NCBI GenBank assembly: GCA_033065855.1
Contig: JAVXUO010003092.1
Span: 62,001 to 126,000 of the forward strand
Direction of reading: 5' to 3'
DNA length: 64,000 nt
Source: Escallonia rubra
Lineage: Eukaryota > Streptophyta > Magnoliopsida > Escalloniales > Escalloniaceae
The translations under genes and the position numbers were made by a program. The first letter of the stretch is position 1. Each line of letters opens with the position of its first letter. This document shows, one piece after another, positions 24,979 to 36,805 of this stretch. The notes beneath the pieces are model-generated. The model ran no database searches, was not told the DNA's origin, and saw only the letters and a program-made list of their open reading frames with translations.

Positions 24979-27900
24979 ATGGCCACTGATCTGAACGCGG
25001 AATTGTCAAAGAAAATTGGTGTTTTGGGCATAAAAGTCTGGGAATTGATTGGGCTTATTGTTGGGTTATTTATTGTAGTTATCCTTTTTGTATTAACGTG
25101 CTATCTTACTTCGCGGAAGAAATCGAGAAGAGCTAGAGAAAAGATCCCCTTCAGCCAAATCCCAACCGTTTCGAAGGAAATTAAAGAAGTGCGGGTGGAG
25201 CAAGTTTCAACCAATGAATTTGTTCCACGTGATGGGATTCTTCTCACTATTCATGACAAATCCAGTGATAAAGAATCGGATAAGGTTTTGGTCCATCTAG
25301 GAATGGGGAAAATGAAGAATGGAGACTATAGCAGTCAGTCAGGTTCTTTTCATCATCCGGAGAAAGATGGTTCACAGTCAGGAGAGGAAGGGAGTTCAGG
25401 CGCATTTACTGTATACAAAACGTCTTCGTCACATCCAATAACTGCTCCTTCACCTTTAACTGGCCTGCCTGAATTTTCTCACTTGGGTTGGGGTCACTGG
25501 TTCACGTTGAGAGATCTTGAAGTTGCAACAAACCGATTCTCAAAGGATAATGTTCTTGGTGAAGGTGGATATGGAGTGGTTTATCGTGGACATTTGATAA
25601 ATGGAACTCCAGTGGCAGTAAAGAAGCTTTTCAACAACCTGTGAGTTCAAAAACAGACGCCACATATTTCCTGTTTTTCTACTTCTGTTTTTCTTTTTCT
25701 TCTCAGTTCTTGGGAGTTGATGGTTTATTTGTTGTCTTTAGGGGCCAAGCAGAGAAGGAATTTAGCGTGGAGGTTGAAGCAATTGGCCACGTGCGTCATA
25801 AAAATTTGGTTCGACTTTTAGGATACTGCATTGAAGGAACCCACAGGTACCATCTTCATTTTGAGTATGTCAATTTCTGATAGTTTTTCTCCTTGACATA
25901 CATATCCAGTTCTTCGAGAAAAAATGACATTAATTTCTATCCTCCTTATAGTTTTTCTCCTTGACATCCATATCCAGTTCTTCGAGAAAAAATGACATTA
26001 ATTTCTATCTTGTTGTGAAAGAATCCTTTTCTAACCTCTTATACGCATCTGAGTAGCATGACAATTGTAAACTAGCATGACAGGCTGCCTGCAATATTTA
26101 TGTTCCTTTCCAATGTTTTACTTTTAATTTGGAGCATTTCTTAGCTCATCTTTTCTGATTACTTCAGGATGTTAGTGTACGAGTATGTCAACAATGGGAA
26201 TCTCGAACAATGGCTTCATGGAGCTATGCGTCAGCATGGATATCTTACTTGGGAGGCCAGGATGAAGGTTCTCCTTGGGACGTCTAAGGCGTAAGTTGTT
26301 CAACTTCCACTCTCTGCCAACATTGTTGATCTCATTATGCGATACGTTTGTTGCAGTCTTTCATACTTGCACGAAGCAATTGAGCCAAAAGTGGTGCACC
26401 GAGACATAAAGTCAAGCAACATATTGATTGACGATGGCTTCAATTCCAAAGTTTCTGATTTTGGCCTGGCTAAGTTGCTTGGCGCTGGAAAAAGTCACAT
26501 CACAACTCGAGTTATGGGAACCTTTGGGTTAGTCTAATATTCATAGTTCTTGCTAAAGTATACCCATTCTGGATTATTTCACATTTTTGTTCTCTCACTT
26601 GGCTCAATTCTTTGACTGAACGGGCTGGACTTCTGAGACTAATCAGAATTTTGTTTCTTTCTTTCTTCCAAAATAATACAGATACGTGGCTCCTGAATAT
26701 GCGAATAGTGGCCTTTTGAATGAAAAGAGTGATGTTTATAGCTATGGGGTTGTGCTTTTGGAAGCAATTACAGGAAGGGATCCTGTAGATTATGGTCGTC
26801 CTGCTCAAGAGGTACATGATAATTAGAATTTACTATGTTAATCTGCTTGAATATTGACACTGCAACTAATTTTGAAAGTTAATCTGCAGACAAAAATGTT
26901 TTCTGGATTTAGTTTAAAAACTACTAAGGTGCACAGCTACCAAGTTCCTCACAAAAATTGAGCAGAAAGTTGCACTAACGTAAAGGGACACTAAATGCAA
27001 TCTAAAGGATATTGTCAAGCACCATTGCTCTATGCTTGAGCTGTCAGAGGGTGGGACAATGTATGTCATGCATAGCAGATGTACATAACTACTGCAGTAA
27101 TATCTAAAAGAACTTGTCCCCAGAAGCTTCATTTCTTTAAGAGTGGTCCATTGCACAGTCCACCTCAAACCTATCTGGTTTCATCACTTACATTTACTGA
27201 TTGAAGGCTAAATTAGGAGTCTGCAGCCTTACTGAAACTTAACTTTCAATTATTTAAGGTAAATCTCGTGGACTGGCTAAAAATGATGGTCGGAAGCAGG
27301 CGGTCAGAGGAAGTGGTAGACCCAAACATTGAAACGAGGCCATCTACAAGAGCTCTGAAACGTGCCCTTTTAACTGCTTTGAGGTGTGTTGATCCAGATT
27401 CTGACAAGAGACCCAAAATGAGCCAGGTTGTCCGTATGCTTGAGTCAGAAGAATATCCCATACCAAGAGAGGTCAGCTTTTGATTCTCTGCCCATATTAT
27501 TTTTAATACCTTGAGATTCAGAACATGTTTAATTTGTTTTTTAGTTAAATTATCTTCTCCATCAGTGCTGCATCTAACTTTTGAGTGCATTGGATTTAAT
27601 GTCACAGCTGTAATCTGTTCCCTTAGATAGTTCCTGAATTGCTACTCTTTCCAATCCATTGTCCATCTTACTCTGGTTCGGGAGTCACTTCCTCTTCAAC
27701 CTGCTTGATAGTTGTTGCTGCCTCTTTCTTGAACTAATGTAGTGGCTATCATATCCTAGTGGTCCAGATTGATCTTCAACCTGAAATTTCAACAGTGTAA
27801 TACTCTCGCTTTGATTTTCCCAAGTCCCTTCAAGGTACTAATTGTGTTGAGCTATTCGGTTTTTGTGAGGTTGTACTTGAGTGCATACTGGAGTGAGAGT

Positions 27901-28937
27901 TACACAGTCGATCTGCCCACTTGAATCTATTTGAAACAGTTACATACTTACATATGATCAAGTAATTCAAATGCCAAGGCTGAGTAGACCCATAAAACAT
28001 TTTAAAAAGCAGACAGGTCAAGGTGCGGAAGGGAGTCTTGGATTAATGTTCATATGGGCCTGAAGATGCAATAGTGCTGTGATTGATTATGAAGTGGTAT
28101 TATATACCGCATAACTTACGCTTCTTGATAGAGGGATACTTCTTGATTGTCTTGAAAGTGGTATCTTAAGGAAACTTCTTTCGCCAAATGGCTCATTTGA
28201 TCACCACCATACTCAATATTGATTGGTAGTAGGTATATTTCTTATCATTTTTCTGGAGGACTTCGCGCAATAACAACGTTGAAATTGAATGGGTATAATT
28301 TTGATGATTTATAATCATAGTTCATCTCGTTAACTTCTGCATGCCATAGGCTCAGGCATGAAGTGCTTATTAGATCTGCACGTGTTAACATTCTGGTGAA
28401 CTACTCGCCATTTGAAATTCCTGTACTTTTGGAGTTTATTATGGATCACAAAGCAATGAAAACCCCCACAACTAGCACCGCAAGTACACATCCACTAGTC
28501 CCCTCTTTCTACATGGAGGAATTGGGTTTTGCCGTAAAGGCTTACATTTTATCGAGTTGGTAGCTCTGAAGTACTTTTTATCCATCACCAATCCGTCGAG
28601 TAACAATTTTCTACTCATGTATTGGTCCTCCGTTTCTATCTTTTACATTCCATGTTAGTTTTCTGCTGCATAATTGCTAGCTGGTTTTGTCTGATATAGA
28701 CAACATTAGTCTATCTAATTTTGAAAGCTTCAAGTACATAAAGACTGCCATAAGATTGTTAAGATGGGCTTGTAAGTGAGTTTTGACTGTCCATGCCCTC
28801 GACTTTTTTAGGATCGAAGGCACCGAAGAACTCAAGCAGGTAGCATGGAGATAGAATCCCAGAGGGAGAATTATGACACGGACAAGAGTGACAATCCAGA
28901 TCCAAGGTCAGAGAGCAAAAGGAATCACAGATCATAG
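24979..28937 (+). CDS. Membrane receptor-like Ser/Thr kinase, At2g42960/At3g59110 type
   Basis: Exons: 24979-25640, 25742-25846, 26168-26290, 26357-26527, 26682-26811, 27259-27471, 28812-28937; phases agree, 509 aa. There is no signal peptide or ectodomain. A short N-terminus ([12 protein letters not shown]) precedes one transmembrane helix at about 23-47 ([20 protein letters not shown]), then a basic RKKSRR stop-transfer. The juxtamembrane part (about 48-173) ends in [20 protein letters not shown], characteristic of this family. The kinase domain has GEGGYG (194-199), VAVKK (Lys215), HRDIKSSN (Asp313, an RD kinase), DFGLAK (331-336), GTFGYVAPEYA and the C-lobe [12 protein letters not shown]. 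All catalytic residues are present, so it should be active. The C-tail (DRRHRRTQ...) comes from a separate last exon. The family is plasma-membrane or cytosolic-facing and the ligand is not known. Start chosen by family N-terminus and by the acceptor at 24962. Confidence 0.93.
25881..26009 (+). repeat. Tandem duplication of a 68-bp unit in kinase intron 2
   Basis: The segment 25881-25941 recurs at 25949-26009 with one mismatch (ACATACATATC versus ACATCCATATC), giving a period of 68 bases. It lies wholly within the intron between 25847 and 26167 and does not touch the splice sites. The near-identity points to a recent event. Confidence 0.9.
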
Positions 28938-29502
28938 CTACATTGGTGACTCATATGGAGGATATGTGGCTCTCTCACACCTAGTAGTCATTCATACAAG
29001 TACTTCAGCCGTCAAGAGATGCGGCGTTTGCTCGTCTAAGCTGATATGAGAAGCTTACGGGAATATTGAGCGTGGGTGGGGGGGAAGGGGAGGTGGAGGA
29101 GATTTTTTTTGTGGTTTTTTTTTACTTTTAGCGTTTCTTTCATAACATTTTACGCCTTTTTGTTGTTGGGGTTTCGAAGTAGATGAAGAGAAATATTTGG
29201 TGCATGTAAGTATTTAAGTGATGCAGTTGTGGAAAACCAAAACACTTGTTTTGGGGGAGTGCCTGGCGGCAATTGGGGTTGGCTTGGCATTGTACAGGTA
29301 CATAACATTTGGTTATTCATATATTGTTTGATTAAATGCTCTTCTTTCTGTTGAAAGGGCGTTGCTGTAAGGACGATGGTCTACAGCAAGTTGCCTTCTT
29401 TCTCTGGCAGTTGTTTTAACTCCATTCTTTCCGGTGGTAAAAGGGGGTTGGCTCCATGACAAAGAACACTTGGTAACATCATGGGGCGTTTAAACGTTGT
29501 AC

Positions 29503-29554
29503 TGCCATTAGCCTATTGATTGATGTGTTGCCATTAGCCTATTGATTGATGTGC
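29503..29554 (+). repeat. 26-bp tandem duplication
   Basis: TGCCATTAGCCTATTGATTG plus ATGTGT is followed directly by a second copy ending ATGTGC. It lies downstream of the kinase gene and no role is apparent. Confidence 0.9.
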
Positions 29555-29959
29555 GGGGATGGTGGTTCTCCTTTATTTGCCTTTCGGCATTGCAATACCA
29601 AACAGATCACCACATGCCTGTGATTAAATATTACAGTTAGCTAAAGTTCAATAAGCAATCGAGTCTACTATCTTACAATACCAACTACCCAATTACATAC
29701 TACTTTTCACTATTATGATCCCTTGCAAACCATCATGCACCTAAGAGACTCTGGCTTTGGCATGATGTGCAAAAGTTGCAAGAGATCTTGCTTCCTTAAG
29801 CTGAGCTGTTGATGTGCTGTTAATACCAAAATAGTGAAAATTTGATACAACATAGCAATAATGAGATATAATAGACGTGGTTGTATCCGTAATATCATCC
29901 TTGCCAGAAAAGCAAGAATTCAGAATTATTGGCTTACTAACATGTAGAAGTTTATTTTT

Positions 29960-31142
29960 AGAAGAAAATAACTAATGACCCTCTTACTATACACGATGTG
30001 CATTTTGCCCCTTCTACTCCAACATGATGTACTAAAACCCTTCACAGTTAACAAAATTACCCACCTTAGACGGGACCTCTAAGAACTCAGTAGTGAAATG
30101 ACATAAATACCCTTATTTTCTTATTATATTTTAGGTCAATGACATTCTTCCAATCCCCTCTCGCCCCGTCAATCACCCCCACCTCCACAGTAGCTTACAA
30201 CTTCCACTGCCGCCTCCATCAACCACCACCACGCACAAGGCACACACACACACTCACTTGATGGGCATGGGGAAGCTTGGGGTGTATGAGGGTATGATGT
30301 GTGTGCCTACGATGGGGATGGGGAAGCGTGGGGTGTATGAGGGTATGATGTGTGTGCCTACACACACACACACGTACACATACACACAGACACACCCCCA
30401 CACACGGCACGTAACGGAAACACTCACCCACACTCACACACCACTGTTTGCCCCCATCACCCAACAACACAAACACCCTACACGTACACCGATACACACC
30501 ACAGGTCAGCACTGCCATTGTTGCCACCGCTTAAATACATGATTGTATTGCTTAAATTAGTTTGAGGGTTCAAATCGAGGCTAAAATCCAATCTCAGTTG
30601 CCATGAAAGATGGGGAAGAGAGGGAGAGAAAAAAGGGAAAAGGCGGAAAGAGAAAAAGAGGGGGACGATTAGGTTATGGGGGCGGCAGCCGGCAATGGAA
30701 ATGGGTGTCGCTGTGGTGGTAGGGATGATGAGGGATGAGGCGGCAGTGTGAGTGTGTGTGGTGGGGGGTGATAAGGGTGGCACTGTGTGTATGCGCGCGC
30801 GCGCGTGTTGTGGTGGGTAATAGAGGATGGGGCAACAATGGAAGTGTAAGTATGTGGTTGTGTGTGCGGTGGTGGATGACGGGGGATGAGGGTGGAAATG
30901 CCTATCTGTGTGCGTGCACGCGTGTTTGTGTGTGCTTGTGTGGTGGTGGTGGGTGATGGGGGTGGGGCTTTAATGGAAGTGTATATGTTTGTGTGTGTGG
31001 TGGTGGATGACGGGGGATGGGGGTAGTAGTGGAAGTGGGTGGGGATGGGGGTAGTTGAAGAAGGTGAAGGAAAAAGTGGGCAAAGATGTGGTAAATTCGC
31101 ACATCGTGTACAGTAAAAGGGATCATTAGTTATTTTTTTTCC
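29960..31142. mobile_element. Non-autonomous DNA element with about 32-bp inverted repeats, microsatellite-filled
   Basis: The left end runs ACTAATGACCC, TCTTACTATACACG, ATGTGC. The reverse complement of the right end runs ACTAATGATCCC, TTTTACTGTACACG, ATGTGC. About 32 bases pair with three substitutions and one indel, preceded by an A-rich outer edge on both sides. TTATTTTT flanks both ends (29952-29959 and 31143-31150), a possible 8-bp target duplication, although the sequence is low-complexity. The inside carries CA/GT microsatellites and GGTGG-rich DNA and no transposase. The superfamily is undetermined; hAT would fit an 8-bp duplication. Confidence 0.65.
30260..30361 (+). repeat. 51-bp tandem duplication inside the inverted-repeat element
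   Basis: The unit 30260-30310 (GATGGGCATGGGGAAGC...) is repeated at 30311-30361 with two substitutions, next to a (CA)n microsatellite. It generates the apparent open frames with repeated GVYEGMMCVPT peptides, which are not genes. Confidence 0.9.
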
Positions 31143-31554
31143 TTATTTTTGAAAGCCCAGATAGTAGCATGTAGTAGAAGTAACGCCTGTGCATTGTATG
31201 AATTTGATGCATTGATCGAGAACGAACCTGATCCACATCTAGTATTATTCTCGGCAAAGCATGTAAGGACAAAATCGACTCCCTGTCTCGTGACAGCATG
31301 AATAGGTTTTATGGGAGTACAATCATATGGTAATTAAGTTGTTTTTGCGGATAATAATTGGTTCAATGGATCTACTATGTTAGTTTTGTATACTATGTGC
31401 AGTTGTTTGAGGTGATTTCATGTTTGTGACTTCCTTTGTTTAGACACAAGGAGGGTTTATTGGTTAGGTTTTTTATTTGTAGGATGACTGTTTCGGGTAG
31501 ATCCAGTTTAACCTGATGCACCAAATGTCTCTAAAAGTTAAACTATCTCGGTTT

Positions 31555-31605
31555 AACCAGATGCACCATATACCCAGATGCACCATATAACCAGATGCAC
31601 CATAT
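31555..31605 (+). repeat. Three 17-bp tandem repeats
   Basis: Three consecutive copies of ACCAGATGCACCATAT-type units with a period of 17 bases and one or two substitutions. A diverged relative (ACCTGATGCACCAAATG) lies about 45 bases upstream at 31511. There are no spacers of differing sequence, so this is a minisatellite. Confidence 0.85.
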
Positions 31606-33251
31606 TTTTACATTTTGGTATGATTGCAAAACAGGTTTATTGACTTTGTTAAACAAATGTCCATAGTGGAAAAAAGAAATGTCGGCGGCTGCGGTGGGGT
31701 TTTCGATGAAATCCAATCATTGTTAATAAACTGCAACTGTTATTCTACCAGAGCTAAGAGCTTCGAGAGGTTTAGGTTATTCGTTTTCTATTTTTTTTTT
31801 CGTTTTCATAATTTTCGTATTCAGTTAGAAAATGCATTATTGTATTTTTATTATTTTCACAAAAAAATTAACTACTTTTTCTGTCGGATTTGTGTACTTA
31901 AATCATTTTCATTTTCACTTTTGTACTTGTATCCTTATTATTTATAATATGAAGCTACCCTATGAGCCCCCCCCCCCCATACCTTTTCCAACGAGCTTCC
32001 CCATCTACTGTTGCCCCAAGATGTGTGACTTTCATGGCTTTAGGATAAACGCAGGGGCTTCAAGAAGTGCGACTGCCATGGCTTCCAGATGAATGCAGGA
32101 CTTCAAGATAGACCACTGCCATGGCTTCCGCCGCCCCAAGAGGTGGTGGTCTAAATGACGATGAGCGAAGCGATTGGAGAAGATCTATCTCTTCACCTAC
32201 CAGATCTTTTTTTTTGTTGTTTGAAATGGTATTACGGTGGTTAGATTGGCCATCGTGGGTTACGATTGGAGAAGACAGTGTTGTGGGTGGTTTATGGTGG
32301 CTGTGTGGCATAGTGGTGGTTTATGGTGGCTGCGTGACGACGAAATGGCCGGAGGAGATGAGGTTTGAGTGTTGAGTGGTGGGCATGGTGGCTGTGGTGT
32401 GATTCTCTGTGGTGGTTCAGTGACAGGTCTGGTCTTTTGAGGTGGTGCCATGGTGGTGCTAGGGGAGAGAGAGAGAGAGAAAAAGGGAAGGAGCAGGAAT
32501 CTGATGTGTCAGATTAGGAGAAGACTTTTTTGGTTTTTTCTGACATTTAGTTCACTTGGTTGGAAAAAGGTGAAATCACCCTTGGGGTGTTTTCATTTTG
32601 TTTCGCTACTATTTAGATTTTTTATCCAAAACAAAACTGGAAAAAGATAAAAGTACACTAAAAAATGCATCTTTTTCATCATCATTACAAAAAACGAAAA
32701 ACGAAATTGGGTAAAAGTACATCCCCTTAATATGGAAGCATCTTTTTATCTCAATAGCTGTGAAAGGTTTCTCCAAAATATTTATCTAGCATTTGTAGAG
32801 GGTTCTAATTGGATGCTACAGGGTGTCGAAAGTTTGAAGAATAATGGTTGCTTGAATTGGGGGACAACATATATTTTTAAAAATGACCGATGAGGCAACA
32901 AGAGATATCTTGGTGGTTATCTTGAGAGACCTCATTCTCATTCTCATTCTCATTCAGAGTGCAAATTAATGAAGTTGCTATTTCGGTGGATTATGGCTGA
33001 GGCATGGAAGAATTTAGTGTTTTCTCCAAGTTGTAGCCATTTTGTAGTCGCTTTTTGGGCCTAGAAGATTTCTTCGCATTCAAGTAACAAGTTCAGAGAT
33101 TTTCATGTGCTGGACTCTAAAATTTGTGAATCGCTGGTTGGTAAAAATGATAGGGAACGTACAAATTGAACTTATGATTTAATGGATTTTAGTCTCGAGG
33201 TTTTCAAACCCTTCTTTATTCCAAGAGTACATTATTGTGTTCCCGACGAGG

Positions 33252-33728
33252 TGACTTTAAAGAGAGGAGAGCCCATGATGGAATTGACCAAGCATGAGCA
33301 ATAATCTGTCTCCCTTCTAGTGCTCTAGCCACATAGCTTCAAGTCGCTTTTACGGCAATTTAGTTGTGCTCATAAGGTCAGGTGTCAATAGCAATTTATT
33401 GTATTTACTTTTTTCTAAACCATTGAGTATTGAAAAAAGGTAGAAGATTTTGGAACAATTTAACGTGTTTGTCACCCTCGCTCAATGACTTTAAAGAGCA
33501 GAGAGCCCATGATGGAATTGACCAAGCATGAGCAATAATCTGTCTCCCTTCTAGTGCTCTAGCCACGTTGCTTCAAGTCGCTTTTACGGCAATTTAGCTG
33601 TGCTCATAAGGTTAGGTGTCAATAGCAATTTATTGTACTTACGTTTTTCTAAACCATTGAGCACTGAAAAACGGTAGAAGATTTTGGAACAATTTATCGT
33701 GTTTGTCACTTTGTCACCCTCGCTCAAT
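33252..33728 (+). repeat. Tandem duplication of a 234-bp unit
   Basis: The block 33252-33485 (from TGACTTTAAAGAG to the CCTCGCTCAA stretch) recurs at 33486-33728 at roughly 95 percent identity. The second copy has an extra CACTTTGT-type 8-base duplication near its end. No coding potential is evident. The minus-strand open frame at 33584-33781 is a by-product. Confidence 0.9.
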
Positions 33729-33856
33729 TCCCTTTTCGAGTACAAATTTTTGTGTTGTAAAAAAATAATTATAACTTTCATGTAGTAACAATTAATAGTT
33801 TTACCATATAATTGATATTTATTTTGTTTACAACTGCAGATTTTTTTTAGAACAAA

Positions 33857-34087
33857 CTTTGGCTGCTACCCCAGTTGTAGGGATCTTCCTTCAACCCCAC
33901 ATATAGTGACAATTAATAGTCACTAAATGTCTTTATTGACTTTTCTGTTAACACTTTCAGCGACAACTCTTAACGACACTTTTTTAGGGTCACTAAATAA
34001 AAGTCACTAGAAAGATTTGACAACCATTAATTGTCGCTACGTGGGGGATAGGAGGAAGATTCCTTCGACCCGGGTAGCAGTCAAAAT
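33857..34087 (+). mobile_element. MITE of about 230 bp with long imperfect inverted repeats
   Basis: The left arm (TTTGGCTGCTACCCC, GATCTTCCTTC, CCCCAC, GTGACAATTAAT) matches the reverse complement of the right arm (TTTTGACTGCTACCC, AATCTTCCTCC, CCCCAC, GCGACAATTAAT) over about 60 bases at roughly 75 percent. The inside has GTCACTAAAT-type short repeats and no coding capacity. The flanks are T-rich and a target duplication cannot be fixed. A second, inverted and more decayed copy is at about 21935-22105. Confidence 0.7.
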
Positions 34088-36805
34088 TTTTCCTTTTTTT
34101 TATACCAAAAAGTCACTAAAACATTTAAAAATGGGTATCGTCGCGATAGGGGGTGAGCGGAGCCAAAACTTTTCCCAAGAAAGAAGCACCACCTTAAACT
34201 GTGTACCGATTTTCCATATTTGTGCGTAGTGATTTGGCGGCGACGTAGCAGTATGCTTAGGACTGGGGGCTTTGGTGGCGGTGGTGGTTGGACACTTAGA
34301 TCACCATTGGATGTGACTATCCCGGAGAAGAAGAGGCTTTTGGTTTCCCTTTTGAGGGTTTTGCTTGATTTTTCGTCGAAACAAAGTTGTGGCCAATGTT
34401 TCAACCATTCTATTCTAGTTGGTAGAAACATGTTTAAAGATGCAGATTCTTGGTAATTTCAAGAATACCCACATAAAGTAAAGATTATTTGTAGCTTATT
34501 AGCATCCTCACCGTGCCAATCGCTTGATCGAGTTGGGTTTAAGATTTTATCCTGTTCTGTTTCTGTATTGTCCGTGATGACCAAAAAGAAAGATGAAAAG
34601 GAGGGAGGCAGCTTTCTGCATAAGGTATTAAACCGGAGATCGTGGTGCCGCAGAAACGCGACATGGTGGCTACATGCCTATGTAAGGACTGTTGAGGTTC
34701 TAACTTTTTCTCCCACCAACATTTTTTACTTTTGAGAATCCTACATTACAAGTTTTCTGGATATTGACTACTTTATAGACATTTATCGTTGATTTTCTTT
34801 TAATGACTACTTGTGTGCATATCAGCATGTGGATAACACAAATTGAAGGATCAATTTGTGTGCAACTGATACGCGTGCAGTCTTATTCACTATGGGAAAG
34901 AGGACATAACCAAAATCACGAAAAGATCTCTAGGAATTGATTTATTTCATTTAGGTTGCGCGTTGAGAATTTTATTGGTGTTTTCCTTAGTTTCTTTTGG
35001 GAAGTAGTTTTCGCTCTGTTTGATGCACTAAACAAAATCCTTCAGAAAAGATTTTTTAGAGGTCAGTTACAACCTTTCTGAGATGAGAACTTTTTCGAAT
35101 CCTCGAAAGCTGCAAAATTGTGTGAGTGAAGCATATATCTCATGACTGAATGGGATAGAAAATCGGAGCTAATTTTTTCCAACACTATCGCTGACATAAT
35201 GTTCAAATGAAGAAAGGGTAGAGTCACATTGTTCTTCATGTCATTTGTGCATCATACTGCTTAGTTTCCGTATGACAGTTATACACAACCCACTCTTACA
35301 GCAACTGTTTACTTAACATGGCATCAAAGCTAAAGTTGCGGAAGGTCTTAGGTTCACTGCGCACCTAGATTTATCTCTTGTTGATTTGTCTCTCTGTGTG
35401 CAAGCATGTTCACCCATTTTCTGACAGGTTATGGTTTTTATAACAAATTTTTGTATTGTAGAATCTTTTCTGCTGTTTTTCTTACCTTCCCATCAGGTAA
35501 ATTGGTTTGTAGGTTTAGCAAATTTCTTATCGCAATTGTCCTTTGCTGTTTTCCGTACCTTCCTAATAAGGTAAATCGTTTCCCAGGTTTATTGCATAAT
35601 TTTGTTTCATTTCTTTGTCTAGATTGGTGTTGAAGGTGTTGTGGGCCATATGCATGATTAAATTAATTAAAACATTTCTTCTGGGCTAATTATTTTGGTT
35701 CCCCATTTGATCTTGATCTGAATCCACTTTTGTGCTGAAGATTGTTGCGTTGGTTCTGTTAACGAAAGCAAGTTTTTTTTAGAATTAAGTTATAGTAGTT
35801 GGCAAAAGTTTGGCCTTAGTAACTACTTGATGTCTGAGTTCTAACACTTCTCTTCTGTTGCTTGTATGTTGCCATTGGCTAGCTCACTAACATTTAGGTA
35901 GAGTATTCAGGTGTAATAAACTTATGGCAAGACAATGGCCTTAACTAACCGCTGCTTGACTTTTGGACGCTTGTGTCTGTTTATGTTTGTGTTGTTTCCT
36001 TGTTTGGGGTTCTTTTGTTTTTTAATCTGTCTTCAGTCTATGTGATTTACTGATGTTAGGCTTACCTGCCGTGCCTGAATTGTTAGGCTCCATGTTTCAT
36101 TCAAAGATGAAGAAATCCTGTTTCTGCTGCTGCAAATTTTTTGATATTGTGTTTTCTAAGTACCAAGATGTCCCAAATTTTGATATTCACCGTCCCTTAA
36201 CCTAATGACTCGACTGGCTCTGTCATGGTGTTTGTTTTTGCAAAATTTTCTGTTAAGTGTTTTGCTTTAATACTAAGAATAGATATTCAAGATCTAGAGA
36301 CTGAAATGTTATTCATGTTACAGCTTATTCAATAATTAAGGACTCAAGGGGCATTTTATCACTGCATGCTGTGATTTAGGCCCTGCAGTTTACTGTATTG
36401 TGCAAAACTGTCAATGCTGATTGAAAGAAAAGTTTTTCTCAAATAAGAAAAAGGCAACTAATGGTCTTACTGTAACTTGAAGATGTAGATAGTGTTGTCT
36501 TTAACCTCCATCAATCCCCCCAACTCCTAAAAAGAGGCTTCATTTTACAAACAACACACGGGGAGAGGGACTTGTTTTAATGTCCTAGTATAAACATCTT
36601 GGGTAACTCTTTTTTATCTCACTTTTCAAAGATGTAAGAATGATGGATTACCTCAACTTATAAGTACTACAAATCTAAGACAAGGAGAACTGCCCACACA
36701 CCCACATCCTCCCACACACGCACAGCATGCAAGCATAAAATATCCTTCCGCCCCCCGGCTCTCTTCCTGTCACTGCAAGTTTGTAGGTCTACAAGGTTAT
36801 CCAAT

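Larger units (their letters stand above)
28938..36805. other. Repeat-rich intergenic region between kinase and PDR genes
   Basis: No supported gene. It starts with the kinase 3' untranslated region and ends with the leader of the PDR pseudogene. Besides the separately listed elements, it holds GGTTTATGGTGGCTG-type minisatellite DNA (32280-32340), a (CATTCT)n run near 32933-32956, a GA run at 32464-32480, a poly-C run near 31965-31978, and an imperfect duplication at 35465-35515 and 35540-35591 (GCTGTTTT..TACCTTCC). The open frames at 30219-30542, 30735-30956, 31624-31947 and 32121-32375 are low-complexity or repeat-derived. Confidence 0.5.

Noticed and set aside
30219-30956. Cysteine/valine- and histidine/threonine-rich open frames
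   Set aside because: They are translations of CA/GT microsatellites and a 51-bp tandem duplication, open in several frames at once.
31555-31605. Evenly spaced short repeats reminiscent of a CRISPR array
   Set aside because: The units are directly adjacent with no unique spacers, and the context is a plant nuclear genome. It is a minisatellite.
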